Positions 9,951 to 20,394 of a stretch of 64,000 bases of DNA are shown here, piece by piece. Positions within the stretch are counted from its first letter, which is position 1, and each line of letters begins with the position of its first letter. The stretch is from Pseudomonas sp. Z8(2022). GTDB lineage: Bacteria > Pseudomonadota > Gammaproteobacteria > Pseudomonadales > Pseudomonadaceae. The stretch covers positions 62,001-126,000 of the forward strand of contig NZ_CP107549.1 of NCBI RefSeq assembly GCF_025837155.1, given 5' to 3'. The position numbers and the translations under genes were made by a program. Under the pieces are notes generated by a model. That model was not told the origin of the DNA and ran no database searches. It saw only the letters and a list, made by a program, of their open reading frames with translations.

Positions 9951-10988
9951 ATGAGGAAATCACTACTCGCCCTGCTCCTGGCAGCTGGCGGATTGGCCCT
10001 GACCTGCATGGCCCAGGCTGCAGTGCAACTCAAGGACGGTCATCCGGACCGTTACACCGTGGTCAAGGGCGATACGCTGTGGGATATCTCCGGCAAATTC
10101 CTCAGCCAACCGTGGAAGTGGCCGGAGATCTGGCATGCCAACCCACAGGTCGCCAACCCGCATCTCATCTATCCCGGCGATACCCTCAATCTCGTTTATG
10201 TCGACGGGCAGCCGCGCCTGATGCTCAACCGTGGCGATTCGCGCGGGACCATCAAGCTGTCGCCACAGGTACGCAGCACGCCGATGGCCGAGGCGATCCC
10301 GACCATCCCGCTGGAAGCGATCAACAGCTTCCTGCTGAGCAACCGCATTGTCGACACTCCTGAAGAGTTCAACGGCAAGCCTTACATCGTTGCGGGCAAC
10401 GCCGAGCGCGTCGTCAGCGGCGCTGGTGATCGTGTCTATGCGCGCGGTCAGTTCGACGATGAACACGCTATCTACGGTGTCTTCCGTCAGGGCAAGACCT
10501 ACGTGGATCCGGAAACCAAGGAATTCCTCGGTATCAACGCCGACGACATCGGTACCGGCGAGATCGTCGCGGAAGAAGGCGATGTGGGTACCCTGCTGCT
10601 GAGCCGTTCGACTCAGGAAGTACGCCTTGGCGATCGCCTGTTCCCCACCGAGGAGCGTGCGATCAACTCCACCTTCATGCCCAGCGAGCCGTTCGGCGAG
10701 ATCAACGGCCTGATCCTCGACGTGCCACGTGGCGTGAGCCAGATCGGCCAGTTCGACGTGGTCACCCTGAACAAGGGCGCACGCGATGGTCTGGAAGTCG
10801 GCAACGTACTGGCGGTGTACAAGACCGGCGAAACCGTGCGCGACCGCGTCACTGGCGAAAGCGTGAAAATTCCCGACGAGCGCTCCGGCCTGCTCATGGT
10901 GTTCCGCACCTATGACAAGCTCAGCTACGGTCTGGTGCTCCAGGCCAGCCGGCAACTGGCAGTGATGGACAAGATCCGCAACCCGTAA
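9951..10988 (+). CDS. tsaP: LysM-domain periplasmic protein, TsaP-like
   Basis: A 345-residue secreted protein. The chosen ATG gives a good signal peptide (MRKSLLALLLAAGG..., cleaved near AQA-AV); upstream in-frame codons would bury it. A LysM peptidoglycan-binding domain follows (YTVVKGDTLWDISGKF to YPGDTLNL, about residues 34-85), then a beta-rich C-terminal region. In Pseudomonas the gene between def and dprA matches TsaP, which anchors the type IV pilus secretin PilQ to peptidoglycan. The name rests on synteny and domain layout. Confidence 0.8.
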   Translation: MRKSLLALLLAAGGLALTCMAQAAVQLKDGHPDRYTVVKGDTLWDISGKFLSQPWKWPEIWHANPQVANPHLIYPGDTLNLVYVDGQPRLMLNRGDSRGTIKLSPQVRSTPMAEAIPTIPLEAINSFLLSNRIVDTPEEFNGKPYIVAGNAERVVSGAGDRVYARGQFDDEHAIYGVFRQGKTYVDPETKEFLGINADDIGTGEIVAEEGDVGTLLLSRSTQEVRLGDRLFPTEERAINSTFMPSEPFGEINGLILDVPRGVSQIGQFDVVTLNKGARDGLEVGNVLAVYKTGETVRDRVTGESVKIPDERSGLLMVFRTYDKLSYGLVLQASRQLAVMDKIRNP

Positions 10989-10995
10989 TACCCAA

Positions 10996-11025
10996 CGAGC
11001 CCCGCGATTGCGGGGCTCGTGCTTT
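10996..11025 (+). terminator. Rho-independent terminator after tsaP
   Basis: Perfect 10-bp arms CGAGCCCCGC / GCGGGGCTCG around a 4-base loop, followed by TGCTTTCT, start 8 bp after the tsaP stop codon. Confidence 0.8.
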
Positions 11026-11069
11026 CTGCCCGCCAGGATGGCGGCGCAACATTTCAGGGAAGAATCGCC

Positions 11070-12188
11070 ATGTCTTTACCCTCCCCGCATTTTCCCGCCG
11101 TCTCTCCTGCGGAACTTGAAGCCCGTCTGCGCCTGCACCTGCTGCCGGAACTGGGGCCGCGACGTTTTCGCAAACTGCTGCGTGCATTCGACAGCGCTTC
11201 GGCGGCGCTGAGTGCGCCGGCCAGTGCCTGGCGTGCGTTGGGGCTGCCCGCGGTTTGCGCCGAGCCTCGACGTAGCGAGGAAATTCGCGAGCGGGCGCGC
11301 GCTGCGCTGCAGTGGCTGGAAGAACCCGGGCAGCATGTGCTGATGTGGGATGACCCGCGTTATCCGGCTTTGCTGGCCGAGTTGGCCGACGCACCGCCGC
11401 TGCTGTTCGTGGCGGGCGAGCCAAGCGTGCTGGAGGCGCCGCAGCTGGCCATGGTCGGCAGCCGGCGTGCCTCGCAGCCGGGGCTGGACAACGCGCGGGC
11501 CTTTGCCCGCAGCCTGGCCGGTGGTGGTTTCGTCATAACCAGCGGGCTGGCGCTGGGCATCGACGGCGCCGCGCATCAGGGTGCGCTGGAGGCTGGTGGT
11601 AGAACGCTCGCCGTACTGGGCACCGGCTTGCAGTGTCTGTATCCACGGCGACATGTGGGGCTGGCGGCACGAATCATCGAGCAGGGCGGCGCACTGGTGT
11701 CCGAGTTGCCGCTGGACTGTCCGCCACAGGCGAGCAACTTCCCGCGGCGCAACAGGATCATCAGCGGCCTCTCCTTGGGCGTGCTGGTGGTCGAGGCCAG
11801 CCCTTCGAGCGGCTCGCTGATCACCGCGCGCCTTGCCGCAGAGCAGGGGCGCGAGGTCTATGCCATTCCCGGATCCATTCACCACCCAGGGGCGCGGGGC
11901 TGTCACCAGTTGATTCGCGATGGCGCTACGCTGGTGGAAAGCATCGAGCATGTTCTCGAAGCGCTGCGTGGCTGGCAGACGCCATCCGCCACCCCTGTAG
12001 CCAAGGCGGCGCCTGCCGGTGCCGGGCATCCTTTGCTGGCCTTGCTGCATGCCGCCCCGCACAGCACCGAGGCGCTGGTTCAGGCCAGTGGCCAGCCGCT
12101 GGCCGAGGTTCTCGCGGCATTGACCGAACTGGAGCTCGATGGCCTGGTGTGTAACGAAGCCGGGCGCTGGTTGGCGCGAAACCCTTAA
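11070..12188 (+). CDS. dprA: DNA-processing protein DprA/Smf
   Basis: A 372-residue protein with a Rossmann-like DprA core: AMVGSRRAS, ITSGLALGIDGAAH, VLGTGL, and FPRRNRIISGLS. A winged-helix-like C-terminal domain follows residue 290. DprA binds incoming single-stranded DNA and loads RecA during natural transformation. The start at 11070 follows an AGGGAAG ribosome site. It precedes tsaC with an 83-bp gap, the usual Pseudomonas order. Confidence 0.95.
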   Translation: MSLPSPHFPAVSPAELEARLRLHLLPELGPRRFRKLLRAFDSASAALSAPASAWRALGLPAVCAEPRRSEEIRERARAALQWLEEPGQHVLMWDDPRYPALLAELADAPPLLFVAGEPSVLEAPQLAMVGSRRASQPGLDNARAFARSLAGGGFVITSGLALGIDGAAHQGALEAGGRTLAVLGTGLQCLYPRRHVGLAARIIEQGGALVSELPLDCPPQASNFPRRNRIISGLSLGVLVVEASPSSGSLITARLAAEQGREVYAIPGSIHHPGARGCHQLIRDGATLVESIEHVLEALRGWQTPSATPVAKAAPAGAGHPLLALLHAAPHSTEALVQASGQPLAEVLAALTELELDGLVCNEAGRWLARNP

Positions 12189-12271
12189 CCCAGGGAAAAC
12201 ACGCGTTCCATCTACAGTCGCATGGCGGTCTTGGATAGACTGCCGGCCATTGGTTCACTGGGAGACAGTCG

Positions 12272-12829
12272 ATGGCCAGCAACTGGCAGATACAGCAAAC
12301 GGCGCGAGTGGTGCGTCAGGGCGGCGTGATCGCCTACCCGACCGAAGCGGTCTGGGGCCTGGGCTGTGACCCGTGGAACGAAGAGGCGGTGGACCGCCTG
12401 CTGGCACTCAAGTCACGGCCGATGTACAAGGGCCTGATCGTGGTCGCCGACGACATCGCACAGTTCGACTTCCTCCTCGATGACCTGCCCGAAACCTGGC
12501 TGGAGCGCCTGGCAGGCAGCTGGCCGGGTCCGAATACCTGGCTGGTGCCGCACCAGAATCGTCTGCCCGAGTGGGTCACTGGCGAGCACGACACCGTTGC
12601 CCTGCGCGTCAGTGATCATCCGCTGGTACGTGCACTCTGCCGCTACACCGGCCCGCTGATTTCCACTTCGGCCAACCCGGCGGGACGCCCGTCGGCGCGT
12701 TCGCGGCTGCGTGTCGAACAGTATTTCCCGGGCGAGCTGGACAAGGTACTTGGCGGTGCCCTGGGCGGGCGCAGGAATCCAAGTCTGATCCGTGACCTGC
12801 GCACGGGCGATGTGATTCGTCCGTCCTGA
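12272..12829 (+). CDS. tsaC: Threonylcarbamoyl-AMP synthase TsaC (YrdC/RimN)
   Basis: A 185-residue single-domain YrdC protein making L-threonylcarbamoyladenylate for the t6A37 modification of ANN-decoding tRNAs. The family signature is visible: [18 protein letters not shown] near the N-terminus, a [11 protein letters not shown] segment, and STSANPAG in the C-terminal half. Length is typical of the short TsaC form. Start ATG follows GGGAGAC. Confidence 0.95.
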   Translation: MASNWQIQQTARVVRQGGVIAYPTEAVWGLGCDPWNEEAVDRLLALKSRPMYKGLIVVADDIAQFDFLLDDLPETWLERLAGSWPGPNTWLVPHQNRLPEWVTGEHDTVALRVSDHPLVRALCRYTGPLISTSANPAGRPSARSRLRVEQYFPGELDKVLGGALGGRRNPSLIRDLRTGDVIRPS

Positions 12830-12844
12830 CTACTCTGAATCCCG

Positions 12845-12880
12845 CGGCTAAAGCCCCCTTGAGCACGGGGCCTTTAGCCG
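12845..12880. terminator. Convergent intergenic hairpin (tsaC / qor)
   Basis: CGGCTAAAG and CTTTAGCCG arms with an inner CCCC/GGGG stem lie between convergent tsaC and qor. The motif resembles a common Pseudomonas intergenic palindrome and could serve both directions, although no long T-run is present. Confidence 0.55.
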
Positions 12881-12902
12881 TGAGTGTTTCAGCGCGGAAG
12901 TT

Positions 12903-13880
12903 TTACGGCAGCAGAATGGTCGAGCCGGTGGTCTGCCGCGAGCTCAGTGCGTCCTGCGCGGCGGCGGCGTCCTTCAGCGCATAGCGATTGCTGATCTCCA
13001 CCTGCAGCTTGCCGCTGGCGATCATCCCGAACAGCTCGTCAGCCATGGCCTGCAGACGCTGCGCGCTGGTAGCGTAGCCGGCCAGCGTCGGGCGGGTGAC
13101 GTACAGCGAGCCCTTCTGCGCCAGGATGCCCAGGTTGACCCCGGTGACCGCCCCCGACGCATTGCCGAAGCTGACCAGCAGGCCGCGCGGCGCCACGCAG
13201 TCCAGCGAGGTTTCCCAGGTGCTCTTGCCGACACCGTCGTAGACCACCGGGCACTTGGCGCCGTCGGTCAGCTCCAGCACGCGCTGCACAACGTTCTCAT
13301 GGCTGTAGTCGATGGTCGCCCAGGCGCCCAGCTCCCTGGCCCGCGCGGCCTTCTCCGCAGAGCTGACGGTACCGATGAGCTTGACGCCCAGCGCATTGGC
13401 CCACTGGCAGGCGAAGGAACCGACGCCGCCTGCTGCGGCGTGGAACAGGATGGTTTCGCCACCCTTGAGCTCATAGGTCTGGCGCAGCAGGTACTGCACC
13501 GTCAGGCCCTTGAGCATCACCGCGGCGGCCTGCTCGAAGCTGATGCTGTCCGGCAGTTTCACCAGCTTGTCGGCAGGCAGCACGTGCAGTTCGCTGTAGG
13601 AGCCGAGCGGGCCGGTGGCGTAGGCGACGCGATCGCCCACTTCGAGGCCTTCGACTTCACTGCCCACCGCCTCGACCACACCGGCGCCTTCAGTGCCCAG
13701 GCTCGAGGGTAGTGCGGGCGGCTGGTACAGACCGCTGCGGTAATAGGTGTCGATGAAGTTCAGGCCGATGGCCCGGTTGGCTACCCGTACTTCGCGTGGG
13801 CCGGGCGCCGCCGGCTGGTAATCGTGGTATTCCAGCACGTCGCTGCCGCCGTGCTGGCTGAACTGAATACGCTTGGCCAT
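12903..13880 (-). CDS. qor: NADPH:quinone oxidoreductase (zinc-independent MDR)
   Basis: A 325-residue medium-chain dehydrogenase/reductase of the quinone-reductase branch. The GroES-like N-terminal domain contains the RSGLYQPP-type segment, and the cofactor domain has AAAGGVGSFACQWA, the AxxGGVG form of the NADPH motif. The structural and catalytic zinc cysteines of alcohol dehydrogenases are absent, as expected for Qor. It is divergent from hemF, matching the usual Pseudomonas locus order. Confidence 0.93.
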   Translation of the reverse strand: MAKRIQFSQHGGSDVLEYHDYQPAAPGPREVRVANRAIGLNFIDTYYRSGLYQPPALPSSLGTEGAGVVEAVGSEVEGLEVGDRVAYATGPLGSYSELHVLPADKLVKLPDSISFEQAAAVMLKGLTVQYLLRQTYELKGGETILFHAAAGGVGSFACQWANALGVKLIGTVSSAEKAARARELGAWATIDYSHENVVQRVLELTDGAKCPVVYDGVGKSTWETSLDCVAPRGLLVSFGNASGAVTGVNLGILAQKGSLYVTRPTLAGYATSAQRLQAMADELFGMIASGKLQVEISNRYALKDAAAAQDALSSRQTTGSTILLP

Positions 13881-13914
13881 TTCGGATTCCTTGTCTGCTC
13901 AGGGCCGTCTCTGA

Positions 13915-14940
<1,026 letters not shown>

Positions 14941-14973
14941 TTCCGCAGCCCGGCCAACACAACAGGATTTCTC

Positions 14974-15795
14974 ATGGACCGCTACTGCGTCTTCGGCAAC
15001 CCCATCGGCCACAGCAAATCGCCGCTGATCCATCGTCTGTTCGCCGAGCAGACCGGTCACGCGCTGACCTACGATGCGCGTCTGGCACCGCTGGATGACT
15101 TCGCCGGCGATGCCCGAGCCTTCTTCGCCGACGGTCTGGGCGGCAACGTCACCGTGCCGTTCAAGGAAGAGGCCTTTCGCCTGGCCGACGAACTCACCGA
15201 GCGTGCCCGCCGCGCCGGTGCAGTGAACACCCTGAAGAAGCTGGCAGACGGTCGCCTGCTCGGTGACAACACCGACGGCGCCGGGCTGACCCGCGACCTG
15301 CAGGACAACGCCGGTTTCAGCTTGGCCGGCAAGCGCGTTCTGATCCTCGGCGCCGGTGGCGCCGTGCGCGGCGTGCTGGAACCCTTCCTGGCGCAGAAGC
15401 CGGCGGTGCTGGTGATCGCCAACCGCACCGTAAGCAAGGCCGAGCAACTGGTGCGCGAGTTCGCCGATCTCGGCCCGCTGGTCGCCGCCGGTTTTGACTG
15501 GATCGATGCGCCGGTCGACCTGATCGTCAACGGCACCTCGGCCAGCCTGGGCGGTGAGTTGCCGCCGATTGCACCTGGCCTGATCCAGCCCGGACATACG
15601 CTCTGCTACGACATGATGTACGGCCGCGAGGCAACCGCCTTCAATCGTTGGGCCGCCGAGCAGGGCGCTGCGCGCTGCCTGGACGGCCTGGGCATGCTGG
15701 TCGAGCAGGCGGCCGAGGCCTTCGAGCTGTGGCGTGGCGTGCGTCCGGACACCGCGCCGGTGCTGGCCGAACTGCGCCGCCAACTGGCGGGCTAG
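14974..15795 (+). CDS. aroE: Shikimate dehydrogenase
   Basis: A 273-residue NADPH-dependent enzyme reducing 3-dehydroshikimate to shikimate in aromatic amino acid synthesis. Substrate-site residues are in place: GHSKSPLIH (Ser14, Ser16), NVTVPFK with the catalytic Lys64, and NTDGAG with the partner Asp. The cofactor motif is GAGGAVRGV. Start ATG at 14974 follows an ACAGGA site. Co-directional with hemF and the next small gene. Confidence 0.97.
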   Translation: MDRYCVFGNPIGHSKSPLIHRLFAEQTGHALTYDARLAPLDDFAGDARAFFADGLGGNVTVPFKEEAFRLADELTERARRAGAVNTLKKLADGRLLGDNTDGAGLTRDLQDNAGFSLAGKRVLILGAGGAVRGVLEPFLAQKPAVLVIANRTVSKAEQLVREFADLGPLVAAGFDWIDAPVDLIVNGTSASLGGELPPIAPGLIQPGHTLCYDMMYGREATAFNRWAAEQGAARCLDGLGMLVEQAAEAFELWRGVRPDTAPVLAELRRQLAG

Positions 15796-15800
15796 CGCCC

Positions 15801-16151
15801 ATGGACGAACGGACGCTGCCACGGGTGCGGGGTTACCACGCCCACGTCTACTTCGATGCCGGCACCCTCGATCAGGCCCGTGCGCTGTGCGAAGAAGCCG
15901 CGCGGCGTTTCCCGCTGAAGATGGGACGGATGCACGAGCGCCCGGTCGGGCCGCATCCGGACTGGAGCTGCCAACTGGCCTTCCGTCCCGATCTGTTTGG
16001 CGAGCTGGTGCCCTGGCTGATGCAGCACCGCGACGGCCTCAATGTGCTGGTGCACCCGATCACCGACGATGAGCTGCGCGACCACCGTGACTGGTCGCTG
16101 TGGCTCGGTCAGTCACGCCCGCTGGACCTGAGCGCATTCGCGGACGAATGA
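15801..16151 (+). CDS. DOPA 4,5-dioxygenase family protein
   Basis: A 116-residue soluble protein starting 5 bp after aroE. It has the small DOPA-dioxygenase fold signature: RGYHAHVYFDAGT near the N-terminus, GRMHERPVGPHPDWSCQLAF in the middle and NVLVHPITDDELRDH near the C-terminus. The repeated histidines (HAH, H in GPHPDW, VHP) would be metal ligands. In fungi, members open the ring of DOPA; bacterial substrates are mostly unknown. Tight spacing suggests co-transcription with aroE. Confidence 0.8.
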   Translation: MDERTLPRVRGYHAHVYFDAGTLDQARALCEEAARRFPLKMGRMHERPVGPHPDWSCQLAFRPDLFGELVPWLMQHRDGLNVLVHPITDDELRDHRDWSLWLGQSRPLDLSAFADE

Positions 16152-16173
16152 TGGCCGGGGCCAGTTGCCCCGC

Positions 16174-17745
16174 TCAATGCTCGAACTGCATCGGGCAGTG
16201 CTCGGCGCCCTCCAGCTTGAGAATCTCCTCCACCACCTGAGGTCGTGCCTGGCGCAGCACCAGGTTGCGCTGCGCCGCCTGCAGGCGACGCGCCTCCTGG
16301 TGCAGCATCTCCACCCCGGCATAGTCGATGAAGTTGATGTGCCGAGCGTCGATCACCACACGCCGGCCACGGCTGCGTTGCAGCAGTTGCTGGATGTACT
16401 GGCAGGCGCCGAAGAAGATCGAACCGTCGATGCGCAGTACCTCGTCATCGCCGTCGTGCCACAGGCGCACGCGTGGCTGCGAGGTACGTTTGAGGTAGAA
16501 GAACAGCGAGGCCAGCACACCGGCGTAGATCGCCGTCTGCAGCTCCAGCACCAGAGTGGCGGTGAAGGTCAGCAGCATCACCACGAACTCCGAGCGACTG
16601 ACCTTGCGCAGTGCCCGAATCGCCGGCAGATCCACCAGGCCCCAGCAGATCAGCAGGATACCGGCGGCCATCACCGGCAGAGGTATGTGCGTCAGCAGCG
16701 CCGCGCCGAACACCGCGAACAGCGCTACCAGCAGCGCCGAAAACACTCCGGCCAGCGGTGTGCGTGCGCCGGCCTGCAGGTTCAGCGCCGAGCGGGTGAA
16801 GGAGCCGGCCGACAGCGAGCCGGAGAACCAGGGGCCGATGATGTTCGACAGACCCTGGGCGCGCACTTCCTGGTTGGCGTCGAGGAACTGGTGCGACATC
16901 ACTGCCAGGGCGCGGGCGATGGACAGGCTGGTGACCAGCCCGAGCATGCCGCAGGCCACCGCTGCCGGCAGCAGGCGCAGCACGTTGTCGAGGTCGAAAT
17001 TCAGGATGGTCAAAGGCGGCAGGCCGCCGTCGAACGGCGCGACCAGAGCGATGTCCGCGGCGAAGCGGGCGGGCAGCAGCCAGACCAGCAGGCTGCCGCC
17101 GACCAGGCCGATCAGCAGTGCGGGTGCCTTCGGCCAGAGTTTGCGCACGGCCACGCTGAGCAGCAGGGTAAAGGCCGCCAGCGCCAGGCTCGGCCAGTGC
17201 GCCTCGGGCAGGTGCTGGCCGATCTGCAGCAGGCCGGTCAGGGCCGTGGGTTGGTTGGCGACCTCCACGCCGAGCAGATTGGGCATCTGCCCGATGGCGA
17301 TCACCAGCGCCGCGCCGAGGGTGAAGCCGAGCACCACCGACTGCGAGACGAAGTTCACCAGCGCGCCGAAGCGCAACAGGCCGAGCAGCCACTGGAACAG
17401 CCCGGCGAGAAAGGTCAGCAGCAGGATCAGGGCGATGAACTCGTCGCTGCCCATGCGTGCCATGGGCGTGACGCTGGTGAACAGGACGATGGAGATGGCG
17501 GCGGTCGGCCCGCAGATCAGGTGCCAGGACGAGCCCCACAGGCAGGCGATGATTACCGGCACGATGGCCGCATACAGCCCGTACTCCGCAGGCAGTCCGG
17601 CGATCAGGGCGTAGGCCAGCGACTGCGGCAGGGCCAGGATGGCGCCACTGAGGCCCACCAGCAGGTCGTTGCCGAGGGTCTTGCGGCTGATGCCGGGTAA
17701 CCAGCGTAGAAACGGCAACAGGGTCTGGCGGTCAGGTAGGCGCAT
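16174..17745 (-). CDS. SulP-family anion transporter with C-terminal STAS domain
   Basis: A 523-residue inner-membrane carrier. About 10-12 hydrophobic segments fill residues 25-400, beginning with the SulP entry GLSGAILALPQSLAYALIAG, and a cytoplasmic STAS domain occupies roughly residues 430-520 (VVIDARHINFIDYAGVEML). SulP carriers move sulfate or other anions. It lies downstream of choline-binding and choline-sulfatase genes, so uptake of choline-O-sulfate, or handling of the released sulfate, are both plausible roles. In P. aeruginosa a sulfate transporter occupies the same place. Confidence 0.85.
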   Translation of the reverse strand: MRLPDRQTLLPFLRWLPGISRKTLGNDLLVGLSGAILALPQSLAYALIAGLPAEYGLYAAIVPVIIACLWGSSWHLICGPTAAISIVLFTSVTPMARMGSDEFIALILLLTFLAGLFQWLLGLLRFGALVNFVSQSVVLGFTLGAALVIAIGQMPNLLGVEVANQPTALTGLLQIGQHLPEAHWPSLALAAFTLLLSVAVRKLWPKAPALLIGLVGGSLLVWLLPARFAADIALVAPFDGGLPPLTILNFDLDNVLRLLPAAVACGMLGLVTSLSIARALAVMSHQFLDANQEVRAQGLSNIIGPWFSGSLSAGSFTRSALNLQAGARTPLAGVFSALLVALFAVFGAALLTHIPLPVMAAGILLICWGLVDLPAIRALRKVSRSEFVVMLLTFTATLVLELQTAIYAGVLASLFFYLKRTSQPRVRLWHDGDDEVLRIDGSIFFGACQYIQQLLQRSRGRRVVIDARHINFIDYAGVEMLHQEARRLQAAQRNLVLRQARPQVVEEILKLEGAEHCPMQFEH

Positions 17746-17803
17746 GGCTCGGATCGGGGATGGGCCGCAGGCGGCTCCACCCTACTCACTTGCGGCGGTT
17801 AAT

Positions 17804-18724
17804 TCAAAGTCGCGCCTTCACGGCAGCCACGCCGTCGCCGCCGTCGCGGGTGGTGACGCCTTGCAACCAGCCATCGAGCACCTGCGGGTTGGCCTTGAGC
17901 CAGGCCTTGATCGCGGCGTCGTTGCTGGCCTGCTTGCTCAGTACTTGGTCCATGATGCTGTTCTCCATGTCCTGGGTGAAGCGCAACTGGCTCAGGAGCT
18001 TGCCGACGTTCGGGCACTGCTCGGCATAGCCCTTGCGCGCCAGGGTATTGACCTGGCCACTGTCGCCGAAATACTTCTCGCCGCCCTTGAGGTACTGCAT
18101 GTCGTACTGCACGTTCATCGGGTGCGGCGTCCAGCCGAGAAACACCACGAACTGATCGCGCTTCACCGCTCGGCCCACCTGCACCAGCATCGCCTGCTCG
18201 CTGGACTCCACCAGTTGCCAGTCGCCCAGGCCGAACTCGTCGGCGGCAATCATCTGCCTGATCGACTCATTGGCCGGCGAGCCGGAAGCGATGCCGTAAA
18301 GCTTCTTGCCGAACTTGTCGGCGTGCTTGTCGAGGTCGGCGAAGGTCTTCACCCCGGCCTCATAGGCATAGGTCGGTACGGCCAGGGTGTACTCGGTGCC
18401 TTCGAGGTTCTGCGCCAGCTTGTCGACCTCACCGCTGGGGACGAACTTGTCGTAGTTGCTCTGTTGCGCCGGCATCCAGTTGCCGAGGAAGACGTCGACC
18501 TGGCCCTTCTGCAGCCCGGCGAAGATGATCGGCACGGCCAGGGTCTGGCTTTCCGCCTTGTAGCCCAGGCCGTCGAGCAGGAAGCTGGCGATGCCGTTGG
18601 TCACGGCGATGTCGCTCCAGCCCGGATCACCCAGCTTGACCGTGCTGCAGGCTGCATCCTCGGCCCAGACATTTGCGGCGCTGCTGAGCGCGGTGGCGAG
18701 TAACAGCGCATTCAATCGGTTCAT
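17804..18724 (-). CDS. Choline/betaine ABC transporter periplasmic binding protein (ChoX/ProX type)
   Basis: A 306-residue OpuAC-type solute-binding protein with a signal peptide cleaved near VWA-ED. Aromatic residues that cage quaternary amines in this family are visible, for example PGWSD near residue 35, GNWMP, and GWTPHPMN further on. No ABC permease or ATPase gene adjoins it, so it must share a permease encoded elsewhere, as Pseudomonas CbcX/BetX/CaiX-type binding proteins do. It sits 49 bp downstream of betC in the same direction. Confidence 0.85.
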   Translation of the reverse strand: MNRLNALLLATALSSAANVWAEDAACSTVKLGDPGWSDIAVTNGIASFLLDGLGYKAESQTLAVPIIFAGLQKGQVDVFLGNWMPAQQSNYDKFVPSGEVDKLAQNLEGTEYTLAVPTYAYEAGVKTFADLDKHADKFGKKLYGIASGSPANESIRQMIAADEFGLGDWQLVESSEQAMLVQVGRAVKRDQFVVFLGWTPHPMNVQYDMQYLKGGEKYFGDSGQVNTLARKGYAEQCPNVGKLLSQLRFTQDMENSIMDQVLSKQASNDAAIKAWLKANPQVLDGWLQGVTTRDGGDGVAAVKARL

Positions 18725-18773
18725 GGCGTCTCTCCTTTTTTCTTCTGTTTTGGGGGCGGCAGTCAGTAAAGGT

Positions 18774-20282
18774 TCATACCTGAGGGAAACGGGCGCGGCG
18801 CTCCAGATCGTCGAGGTCGATGTGGTTGCGCATGTACTGCTGGCTGGCGTCGACCCAGGGCTGGTGATCCCAGCTGGTTCGCTTGCCCTGGCTCAGCGCT
18901 TCGGCCACCAGTCGGCGGCGACGCTGGCTGGCCAGGGTGGCGGCGTGGATCGCCGGAACGTCCCAGCGCTCGCGGGCCTCGGCGAGGAAGCCGGCGAGGA
19001 TGCCCTTGTGCTCGCTGCAGTCGGCCAGGTTGTGGCGTTCCTGCGGGTCGCTGTCGAGGTTGAACAGCAGCAGCGGGTCCTGCTCGGAGTAGACGAATTT
19101 CCATGGGCCGCGGCGGATCATCATCAGCGGGCTGAGCGTGCCTTCGGCCATGTATTCGCCGAGCACTTCGTTATGGCCGCCTTCACCCTTGAGATGCGGC
19201 AGCAGTGAGCGGCCTTCCAGCTCCAGGCCGGCATCGACCTGGCCACCGGCGAGTTCCACCAGGGTCGGCAGCAGATCGAGGGTGGAGACCGACTGGCTGA
19301 CCCGATGCGCGGCGAAGCGCTTCGGTGCATGCACCAGCAGCGGCACGCGGGCCGACATCTCGAACCAGTGCATCTTGTACCAGAGGCCACGTTCGCCAAG
19401 CATGTCGCCGTGGTCGCCGGAGAAGACGATCAGGGTGTCTTCGGCCAGACCGCATTCTTCCAGCGTCTTCAGCAGCTTGCCGATGTTGTCGTCGATATAG
19501 CTGCAGGCGCCGAAATAGGCGCGGCGGGCGTCGCGGATCTTATCCTCGGGTAACGGCTTGTCCCACAGGTCGATGACCTTGAGCAGGCGTTGCGAGTGCG
19601 GATCCTGCTCGGCCTGCTCGATGTGCTGATGTGGCATGGGAATGTCCACATCTTCGTAGCGATCCCAGTATTCACGGGGAATGGTGTAAGGGTCGTGCGG
19701 GTGGGTCATCGATACGGTCAGGCAGAACGGCTGCTCGGGTGTCATGCGGACGTGGTCGTAGAGATACTGGCGGGCCTTGAACACCACCTCCTCATCGAAG
19801 TCCAGCTGGTTGCTGCGCACGCAGGGGCCGGCCTGCAGCACCGAGGACATGTTGTGGTACCAGCTGGCGCGCACGTCCGGCGCGTCCCAGTTCACCGCCC
19901 AGCCGTAGTCGGCCGGGTAGATGTCGCTGGTCAGACGCTCCTCGTAACCGTGCAACTGGTCCGGGCCGCAGAAGTGCATCTTGCCCGACAGCGCCGTGCG
20001 GTAGCCGAGGCGGCGCAGGTAGTGGGCGTAGGTCGGCACGTCGGCCGGAAAATCGGCGGCATTGTCATAGGCGCCTATCTTCGACGGCAGCCGGCCGCTG
20101 ACCAGAGTGAAGCGCGACGGCGCACAGAGTGGGCTGTTGCAGTAGGCCGAGTCGAACACCACGGCCTGCTCGGCCAGTTTCATCAGGTTGGGCATCTGCA
20201 CCGGCGAGGCGGCATCGTGCAGCGGCAGGATCGGCGCGGCCAACTGGTCGGCCATGATGAAAAGGATGTTCGGGCGCTTCAT
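18774..20282 (-). CDS. betC: Choline-sulfatase
   Basis: A 502-residue type I sulfatase. The formylglycine motif CAPSR starts at Cys53, matching the BetC position. The metal-binding entry PNILFIMADQ is at the N-terminus and further ligands are in SGDHGDMLGERG. It cleaves choline-O-sulfate to choline plus sulfate, feeding glycine betaine production. I use the ATG at 20282 (MKRPNILF), since the upstream extension reaches into the divergent LysR gene. The C-terminal residues after 440 are typical of BetC. Confidence 0.95.
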   Translation of the reverse strand: MKRPNILFIMADQLAAPILPLHDAASPVQMPNLMKLAEQAVVFDSAYCNSPLCAPSRFTLVSGRLPSKIGAYDNAADFPADVPTYAHYLRRLGYRTALSGKMHFCGPDQLHGYEERLTSDIYPADYGWAVNWDAPDVRASWYHNMSSVLQAGPCVRSNQLDFDEEVVFKARQYLYDHVRMTPEQPFCLTVSMTHPHDPYTIPREYWDRYEDVDIPMPHQHIEQAEQDPHSQRLLKVIDLWDKPLPEDKIRDARRAYFGACSYIDDNIGKLLKTLEECGLAEDTLIVFSGDHGDMLGERGLWYKMHWFEMSARVPLLVHAPKRFAAHRVSQSVSTLDLLPTLVELAGGQVDAGLELEGRSLLPHLKGEGGHNEVLGEYMAEGTLSPLMMIRRGPWKFVYSEQDPLLLFNLDSDPQERHNLADCSEHKGILAGFLAEARERWDVPAIHAATLASQRRRRLVAEALSQGKRTSWDHQPWVDASQQYMRNHIDLDDLERRARFPQV

Positions 20283-20394
20283 GTGGCGGCTATTCCATAC
20301 TGTGTGTTTATGCGACAGTGCTGGCGCCATGATTCCGGTAGAACGGCGGCAGGGTAAACCCGGCTGCGACACATGTCTCGGATAAGTAGAGCTT

